Program-made: the position numbers and the translations under genes
Shown: in pieces, positions 57,468 through 64,000 of the stretch
How the letters are laid out: each line of letters begins with the position of its first letter
Position numbering within the stretch: the first letter of the stretch is position 1
Notes under the pieces: generated by a model
What the model was told of the DNA's origin: nothing
Seen by the model: the letters and a program-made list of their open reading frames with translations, nothing else
The model's database searches: none
DNA from: Jaapia argillacea MUCL 33604
Lineage: Eukaryota; Basidiomycota; Agaricomycetes; Jaapiales; Jaapiaceae
Direction: 5' to 3'
DNA length: 64,000 nt
Assembly: GCA_000697665.1 (NCBI GenBank)
Contig: KL197711.1
Coordinates: 72,104-136,103, forward strand

Positions 57468-57677
57468 TCAGAAGCCATCCCTTTGTTGAACCAGACTGAC
57501 CCTCATGAGCCTTTCGTCCTGTATCTGGCAAAGAATCGACAGTATATCCCTGGCGTCCTCGGGCGTTGCATTGAGGTCAAACAACTGGCCGAATTCGTCT
57601 GGTCCGATCACGTCTTCCTCGGAGTCCGTCAAGTCGACCTCACCAATTCCCGTCATCAGTCGGCCATTAGGACACAT
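57468..57677 (-). CDS. small acidic hypothetical protein
   Basis: An open frame of 69 codons starting MCPNGRLMTGIGEVDLTD. The composition is protein-like and acidic (DSEEDVIGPDEFGQLFDL, then TPEDARDIL). No family is recognised. It lies divergently upstream of SDR-2 and may be a real small gene, one exon of a larger one, or chance. An intron could remove part of it. Confidence 0.3.
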   Translation of the reverse strand: MCPNGRLMTGIGEVDLTDSEEDVIGPDEFGQLFDLNATPEDARDILSILCQIQDERLMRVSLVQQRDGF

Positions 57678-57823
57678 ATTTTCAGGCAGGATAAGCTCTC
57701 GTGGTATAGATTCAATATAAATTCAATCCCGGCCAACGCGAATTCACCCTGCCACTCACCCAACCGTGAACACGAGAATACGAGAGCCGTTTGCCTGAAG
57801 CGAACTAGCTGGCTTTAGGGGTC

Positions 57824-58944
57824 ATGAACGGTTACACGAACGGACACACGAACGGACACACGAATGGACACACGAATGGAATATCTGGAGGTTCGCTGGC
57901 AGCTGCTCGCCTGTTCTCCGTTCGAGGGCGCGTCGCTGTGGTCACTGGAGGTGGAACAGGTAAGGAGTCTACGTCATTCGAGCGATTTGTGCTGACCTAC
58001 CGGGTACCAGGTATTGGACGTATGATAGCGACGGCGCTGGAGAACAATGGCGCCAAGGTCTATATCGTTGGTCGGCGTCTACAAGTTCTTGAAACTACCG
58101 CCGAGGAATGCAACGTATGTCGCTCGCCAGCTACAAGCTCCGAATGTGATATCTGATATCTCTCAAACCCATTTCATTTTACAGAAATACGGGAAGATCG
58201 TCCCTCTGGAATGCGATGTCACGTCACGAGAAGCTCTGGTCTCCCTAGTCGAGACCATCAAAGCTCGAGAGGGTTACATCGACCTCCTCATCAACAATGC
58301 CGGGGTCGCACTCAACCTCTTCTCCAAACCAAAACCTTCGGTTCCTGGAGGATTTGATGATATCAAGGCCCTCCAGTCCCGCCTATGGGATACAGGAACG
58401 CCAGAACAATTCGCCCAATCTTTCGAAACCAACGTCACGGCACCATATTATTGCACAGTAGCCTTCCTAGAGCTCTTGCACGCCGGTAATCGGAGACAAC
58501 TGGAGCTTGGTCACGATGTGGTGACCAGTCAGGTCATCACTGTTTCCAGTGCTGGGGGTTTTAGAAGAGACGAGAACACCTTTAGCGTCTCCTATACCTT
58601 AGCCAAGGCTGCTGCTACGCACCTGGGCAAGATGCTTTGCAATATTTTGAAAGACTGGCAGATACGGAGCAACATCATTGCACCAGGACTTTACCCATCC
58701 GGTACGTATTCATCCAACTTTGCTTCCACCTGGGGCAGGGTATTGATGGACCTTACTCGTAGAAATGACGGAAGGCCTTATCACAGATGCATCTGTGAAG
58801 CCAATCCCGATGCGACGAGCAGGAGACACTGATGATATGGCAGGTCTTGTTCTCTTTCTGGCCAGTAGAGCTGGGGCGTATGTGAATGGCGCGATACATC
58901 TGACCGATGGCGGGAGGCTTTCCTTGTTTCCTTCCACATATTGA
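57824..58944 (+). CDS. short-chain dehydrogenase/reductase, SDR-2
   Basis: Exons 57824-57959, 58011-58114, 58185-58701, 58763-58944; 312 aa. The N-terminus carries a repeat of the tetrapeptide NGHT (residues 6-17), encoded by a 12-bp tandem repeat. The Rossmann motif TGGGTGIG is at residues 41-48, NNAGVA follows, and the catalytic set is serine in TVSSAGG and Y217-x-x-x-K221 (SYTLAK). PGLYPSEMTEG and the C-terminal GAIHLTDGGR are typical of the family. It is a NAD(P)-dependent oxidoreductase of unknown substrate. It lies tail to tail with a 2-oxoglutarate oxygenase gene. All introns are GT-AG in phase. Confidence 0.9.
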
Positions 58945-59092
58945 CGGCACTTTTTGCGGAGGATTTAATAACTATGTATCTTGCTTAGAGGATCCTGATA
59001 GTGTACACGATAATTAATTCTTCCGAGTCCTACCTGCACACGATGCTGCGCTAGGGATATAGCGCAAAATCGGTTCTGAGGGTTGTCGTTTT

Positions 59093-60722
59093 CTAATCCT
59101 CTGACTTGGAATGAGCGTATGTAGCCTCCAATCTCGACTTGACGTAGTCTCCTGCAGTTACCACTTTGTACTTTGCTGGGTTATCTTCCGACACACAGCT
59201 CGGGAGAGCCTACAAGAGGAAGATAAGAGTCATATGTAACGATCCCCTCGAGCAGGCTGGGAAGCCATACCTCGAGTTTGACATCATAATCCGATCCAAA
59301 GAACAATGGGATGGAATATCGCTCTACACCAGAGCGATTGATTGCTCGATGAACGGTTGACTTGAAGACATCATCTTGATACGAGGTGAGCAATCCACTG
59401 AACATGCCGACCACGAGGGAACACCTACTTGTCCATCGAGCGAATTGGTCGCCAATGCTACGAAGATAAGAGTGGATAAGAATCTGAGGGAAAGATATGA
59501 GGACAAACCCACTTGAGTACAACGGTACCTGGGATGGGAACTGCATCTATCCATTTTCCGTTGGCATTGAGAACCTGTAAGGCTTTCACTTCTGCTTGTT
59601 GCCACAAAATCGTGAAACACTGTTCGTAGTGAATTACGAATGACGATGGGGTGGGCGAATAGCATCACGAACCTCATAACTAGAAAGATTATCAGGATGA
59701 GCAAAATCACAGCCAAAAATGCGATAGCGTACTCTGTATGGGCCCCAATACCCTGGACGCGGTCATCCACGACTCCGGTCTGGGGTGGATAGTACAAGAG
59801 CCGCATAATTGCGGCAGGTTTCGTGGTCTACATCGGGGAGCAATCGTGAAATTCATTCCTGGAACGAATAGTTCATCACAGACCTTATCCTCAAAGAAAT
59901 CCTCCGGAAGGTCCAAAGCAAGGGCGAAAAGCGGAAAGAGTGACTTTCCCAACTTGATAGCGGCATGGCTGAATTGTCAATTACGAGAAGGGCTTAATTC
60001 TGCTCGTCGATTGGATCGAATCATGGAAATGAGTACTGACTAGTACGAGAGAGCCGATTCTCTGAAGCCAGGCGGGTGCTCCGGCCATACATTTACACCC
60101 GCCATGGCTCCATCGTGTCTGGGGGCCGAATCGGATGATGGATAAAGTTCCTCCCACCCAAAATCGAATCCCTCGTGCATGTCTCCTCGATTCTCTGGAT
60201 TGGTGTTCTCACCCAGAAGGGCGGTATAACCCTTAAAATTGCTGGACTTGTGGATGTCGATCTGGAAGGAAATTCAAAGATGAGACATGTAGGATCGTGG
60301 TGATCGTTCAGCCCATTGAAAACATACATCCATCTTCGTGGATAAGGGGAGTGCGAAGAACTCCTTCGCCGAATCGACGGCTTGCGATATCACTGGCTCT
60401 GGTATCCCGTGGTTCTTGACTGGGAGAAGTTACAACATAAAGGATTAGTTTCGTGCCCCTCGTCGGAATTGACCATCACTTAGTGTAGAAAAACCCAACA
60501 TTGATGCAAGCATCACGGATTTCCTCTGCTATTGCACGTCTTGCGGTCAAGGAGCCATTGGCATCTTTCAGATCACTAACGTGGCACCACGAGAACGTCA
60601 GACTCTACCTTGAGGACAAGGTTCGGGGTAGGTTACACGGTCTCCGCTCACATGATAGGGATCTCCTCGAATGTGCTATCTGTGCGTTCGCGCGCGAAAA
60701 GTAGTGGGCCAGGCTTCGACAT
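59093..60722 (-). CDS. 2-oxoglutarate/Fe(II) oxygenase, isopenicillin N synthase-like
   Basis: Eleven exons (minus): 60722-60652, 60575-60479, 60414-60328, 60261-60047, 59968-59884, 59827-59733, 59679-59673, 59619-59513, 59457-59429, 59374-59271, 59209-59093; about 337 aa. The DIOX N-terminal region reads FEEIPIIDL, RDACINVGFFY, KNHGIPEPV. The iron ligands are H215-x-D217 (GIGAHTDYE) and H273 (KSTVHRAINR), and the co-substrate motif is R-Y-S at 283-285. Family members hydroxylate, desaturate or cyclise small molecules using Fe(II), oxygen and 2-oxoglutarate; the substrate is unknown. One exon is only 7 nt. The junction between exons 2 and 3 is not canonical: a G seems to be missing at the donor (aag|tgatgg), so this copy may be damaged there. 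Confidence 0.8.
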
Positions 60723-61216
60723 TTTCTTCTTGTTACGATTCAAGTACAAGCAGAAGAAGTAGTTTGGATAAGAAGTCAGATCCTCGGTAGGTTTATTCTT
60801 GAAGTTCAACCGAAGACTCGAGATAACCCATAAGATAAGGTCGGAAGTCGCCCGGAAAGGATCCTCGGTGCTCCTAGACAGATTTCAGTTCGACGGTGTC
60901 GACGACGAGACTTCAGCAGAGCATATAGGTTATGGGGATCCACTAGGGATCCTCAGACCTGAGAGTATGATGTTGCCCGCGTCTGAGGCCGGCCTGCGTT
61001 CAATGAACGTTGGTCTTCTCGACGGAACATCTTTCCCATAATTAATCCAAAAGCCCTCGGGCTGCTTGTACTTATATCATTGTTCTCTTCTGAGCGCCAA
61101 CTGTGAATTCGGCGATAACCATCGAAAACTTAATCGGATGTAGAGTACATTATACGTTACTTTTACTATACAGCAAACCAGTGATCAAACGTTCGAATAC
61201 GACTCAAGAGTTCATA
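60723..61216. other. spacer between the oxygenase and the proline-rich gene
   Basis: 5' flank of the oxygenase and 3' flank of the next minus-strand gene. Only short chance frames; nothing recognised. Confidence 0.5.
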
Positions 61217-62672
61217 TCAATGCCCAGCCTGGGTCGCCAAGGGAGGCGGGGATACAGAATTGCTATGTTTTCTGAGGGGACGAGGGGTCTGGTCCTCCGC
61301 AGCATATGACCTGACTTTATCGGTCAGTTCCTGGTGATGAAAAAACACCGTCAATACGAGAATAAGGGCAAAGAGGGAGCGGGATAATACTCACAACCAC
61401 CAGAAGGTGAATTTCATTCCTTCCAAACTGAAGTCCAGCCACACTGATATTATCACCTACGGTGCCAGCTCGAAGTCCAAACTCATGGATAAATGGCGAG
61501 AGCGCCGCTTTACCATCCTTGCTCTTCCATAACTTGTCCGTGGCGTGAGTGATCAACTCATGGATGGCGTGAATATGCTCCAACGTCGTGAGTTCCGTTA
61601 AGAGGAGACGGAGGCATTGGTGCGCTTGTTGGGAAGTTACGACGCGTAGATTATGTAGGTCCCCGATGAATGCTGCTAGGCACACCGCGGAGCGGACGTG
61701 GGAGAGTTCGACAGGACGTTCGAAAGCTATTCCCAGTGGTGAGTCCTATGAAAACAAAATACGATGAGTCACGTAAGTTCGAAACATGGTGTTACTTGAA
61801 CTCACGCTGCTCCACCAATGCGAAAACGTCCCCAACACAGTCTCTGTTAGATCGTCGAGGAAGATCGTCCCACACCATTCCCCACAGCTATTCTTCAGCC
61901 TCACAAACACCACCTTCGCAAACTGAGCTACAGGACTCGGCTCTTGAGTTTTTGCCTCGACGCCCTTACAACAAAATTGCTGGGCTAGGTATCCAAGTGT
62001 TTCCGGATTCCACAATCTACCATCGATGAGGAGGGTAGCTTGTAGTTCCTGTTCTCGTGGGTCGTCGGTTTCACAACCGGCTGAGAAGGCAGGATACCAG
62101 GCAGTTTGGGCGGAGAGGGGATCGAGAAGTGGGAGAGCTGGAGGTGGCGGTGGCGGAGGAAGTGGGATGTCCGGAGGAGGGATAGATTCGGCGCGAGTGA
62201 TAGGGACAAAGGGTAGTGCATCTGAGTTGAGTCGCCGTGGTTTAGGTGTAGTAGCGGGAAGGCTCTCGCTGCGACTATTCTGTATCCAAGCTAGCCGAGC
62301 TAACTCGGCCTTCTCTTGGACCTTGGCGATCCACCGTCGTTGCTTGGTTTGTGGGTCCGCTAACGGATCGTCATCATCAAAGAGGGACGACGTCCGAGTC
62401 GCGATGGAGGATTTCCGAGACACCTTCTCGAGGCTCCCGAATGCGTCGCCACCGCCATTGTGGAAGAGAGGGAAGTGACCGGCGTATTCCGCCGGCTCTT
62501 CCACCAGAGTGGCACTGCTGCTGGCGGGGGACGAATTTGTAGTAGTAGTTGGGAGATTGGGAACTGCTGTCCAGATTCCGTGTAACCATGTGGACTCCAT
62601 TGGGTGGGATTTAGGGGTGTTAATTGAGCAGATAGGGATAGTTGTGGAAGATTCTGTGAGGGACTTCGGCAT
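61217..62672 (-). CDS. unrecognised proline-rich protein
   Basis: Exons 62672-61806, 61745-61395, 61330-61217; 443 aa. Not assigned to a family. The N-terminal half is Ser/Thr-rich and low in order, with an acidic patch (FDDDDPLADP) and a proline run (IPLPPPPPPPALPLLDP) around residues 178-194. The C-terminal half looks folded and mostly helical (FVRLKNSCGEWCGTIF, then LRVVTSQQAHQCLRLLL). There is no signal peptide or membrane segment. The ATG was chosen because it lies downstream of a good TATA box; the open frame extends further upstream without an ATG. Both introns are GT-AG and leave phase 0. Confidence 0.75.
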
Positions 62673-62753
62673 GCACAGCACGACGAGATACGATGGAAGG
62701 AGTGACTTTGCTAGGCAAGGGAGGAATGTGTTGAAAGAACGACCCGATAAAGG

Positions 62754-62762
62754 CCTTTTATA
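62754..62762 (-). promoter_or_regulatory. TATA box of the proline-rich gene
   Basis: TATAAAAGG on the minus strand, 81 nt before the chosen ATG. Confidence 0.6.
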
Positions 62763-63579
62763 CAAAGAGCAAGCCACAAAGCGAGCGGTGGCCTCCAGTA
62801 CAACGCCTTGACAAAAATCGGATATCCAAGCGATCAGCGATGTGGACTTTCACAGGCGTTGTTGACCATCGATAAACAATAGGGCCAAAGCGCACCACAG
62901 CATACCACAAAAGACATTGATAGATGGGTCAAGCGGAGAGATACCATAATTGCATACAAAGTGCAACGCGTACGTCCAAGCGGAACAACAAAGACCAGTC
63001 ATATTCAGGGTTGGCTCCCACCTCTTGTTGGTGTGGTCGTCAGTTCATGCGAACAACAAATTGGGTCTGTTAGCAGAAGAAAAGACCAGCTCCATGACAA
63101 CTTCGGTGTCGTAAACTCGCGAGAATGGAGAGGTCCACAAGAATAAAAGGCTGAGCAGGGATCCATGCGTTGATTGATGCAAGTGATGGGAATGGACTGG
63201 GATTCGAAAAGGAGATAGGACAAAGCTAAAAATTGTGACATTCAGTGACGTGTGACATCTTGACCGTTTGCTTCCGCCCGACCATAAGCTACCATAAGCT
63301 GCAGACTTGCAGTAACTCTGCGCAGAGTGAATGGTTTTTGGCTTTTCGAGTCGTCAAGGGACTTGGTCCCCAACACCAGCCAATGTCTGCTATCAGTATT
63401 CCCAGGTACGGTATGTACAGGCGAACGAAGCCACGGAACTTTCATCTTTGTGGGCGTATTTGTGGGTCCACTTGGGTAGCTTCGCGAAGCAAACCCGCGA
63501 CGAAGCTGGGGTACAGACAGAAATGACCAGGGAGAAAGGGCGAGAGGCTGAAACTCCTTCATCAATACCCATGGACATA
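62763..63579. other. spacer
   Basis: Upstream flank of the proline-rich gene and 3' flank of the partial gene at the window end. No gene or repeat is recognised. Confidence 0.5.
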
Positions 63580-64000
63580 CTACTCGAGTCCAACAGGTGA
63601 CCAGGTATTATGCCTCGCCTCGCCTTCTCGCTCCCAGCGAAGCTCTTGAAGGTTGATGAGCGGTGAGCTCGCGGAAGTCGTGTAAGGTTGCATAGTGGCT
63701 TCGAACTCGGAGAACCACTCGCCGAGGTGGTCTGAAGACGAAAATCGTAATGTTCCATCTCGCATTTCGATGGCGTATGTAGCCTGCCTGCCAAGCTGCA
63801 GAGATGGACCAATCTAAATAGAGTATCAGTTCAAGCTATAACGAAGGGCAATGGGCGAAACCCTTTCCTACCGATCCAATGACAACATCACCTAACTCAG
63901 GCGAACCCCCCTTCGCCCAACCAACAAAACACCAAAAACCAAAATCACTCCTCATCCATCTCCAAATCACCTTCCACACCCGCACCTTCTCCCATATCAT
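63580..64000 (-). CDS. 3' end of an unrecognised gene, partial
   Basis: Exons 63813-63580 and 63872 to beyond 64000, joined by a 58-nt GT-AG intron in phase 0. The visible 120 or so residues read VWKVIWRWMRSDFGFWCFVG, then YAIEMRDGTLRFSSSDHLGEW and a C-terminal end HNTWSPVGLE. The aromatic-rich first part and the strand-like ExRDGTLRF segment suggest a folded domain, but no family is assigned. The 5' part lies outside the window. Frame continuity across the intron is the main support. Confidence 0.6.

Noticed and set aside
62673-62777. Upstream extension of the proline-rich protein's frame
   Set aside because: It has no ATG and contains the TATA box, so it is promoter.

Overview
The window comes from a filamentous basidiomycete, most likely an Agaricomycete. 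The genes are intron-dense with introns of about 45-80 nt. There are several tandem arrays of fast-evolving F-box proteins, a tandem cytochrome P450 cluster, a family of small P-loop GTPases, and fungal housekeeping genes: an Fzo1-type mitofusin, the large NAD-specific glutamate dehydrogenase, and VTS1. No rRNA, tRNA, CRISPR array, virus-like element or prokaryotic feature was recognised. Exon boundaries were worked out by hand from GT/GC-AG sites, reading phase and comparison of paralogues inside the window.

Layout. 0.3-4.4 kb: two tandem F-box genes (+), the first broken by a 90-bp foldback insertion. 4.9-7.5 kb: mitofusin (-). 8.5-18.4 kb: three tandem P450 genes (+) whose 12 exons have identical lengths in all copies. 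The first spacer holds a 614-bp run of N and an 895-bp foldback DNA transposon with an 8-bp target duplication. 19.0-20.5 kb: short-chain dehydrogenase (+). 21.4-25.8 kb: glutamate dehydrogenase (+), 21 exons. 26.3-34.5 kb: four tandem F-box genes (-); three degraded copies of the VTS1 3' end lie in this array. 35.1-37.4 kb: VTS1, the parent of those copies (-). 37.8-43.7 kb: three F-box genes of a second subfamily (+). 44.1-45.6 kb: secreted GH16 glycoside hydrolase (-).

46.2-56.1 kb: an array of AIG1/GIMAP-like GTPase domains. It has a minus-strand gene that probably encodes two GTPase domains in one protein, then four plus-strand genes made by duplication of a two-gene unit. A rearranged copy of the GH16-GTPase boundary lies at 56.4-57.4 kb. 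57.8-58.9 kb: second short-chain dehydrogenase (+). 59.1-60.7 kb: isopenicillin N synthase-like 2-oxoglutarate/Fe(II) oxygenase (-), tail to tail with it. 61.2-62.7 kb: unrecognised proline-rich protein (-). 63.6-64.0 kb: 3' end of a gene that runs off the window (-).

The P450-SDR stretch and the SDR-oxygenase pair look like small-molecule metabolism. The F-box and GTPase arrays look like lineage-specific expansions with active birth and decay. About half of the window is local duplication: F-box 2+4+3 copies, P450 x3, GTPase domains x6 plus a fragment, VTS1 tail x3.
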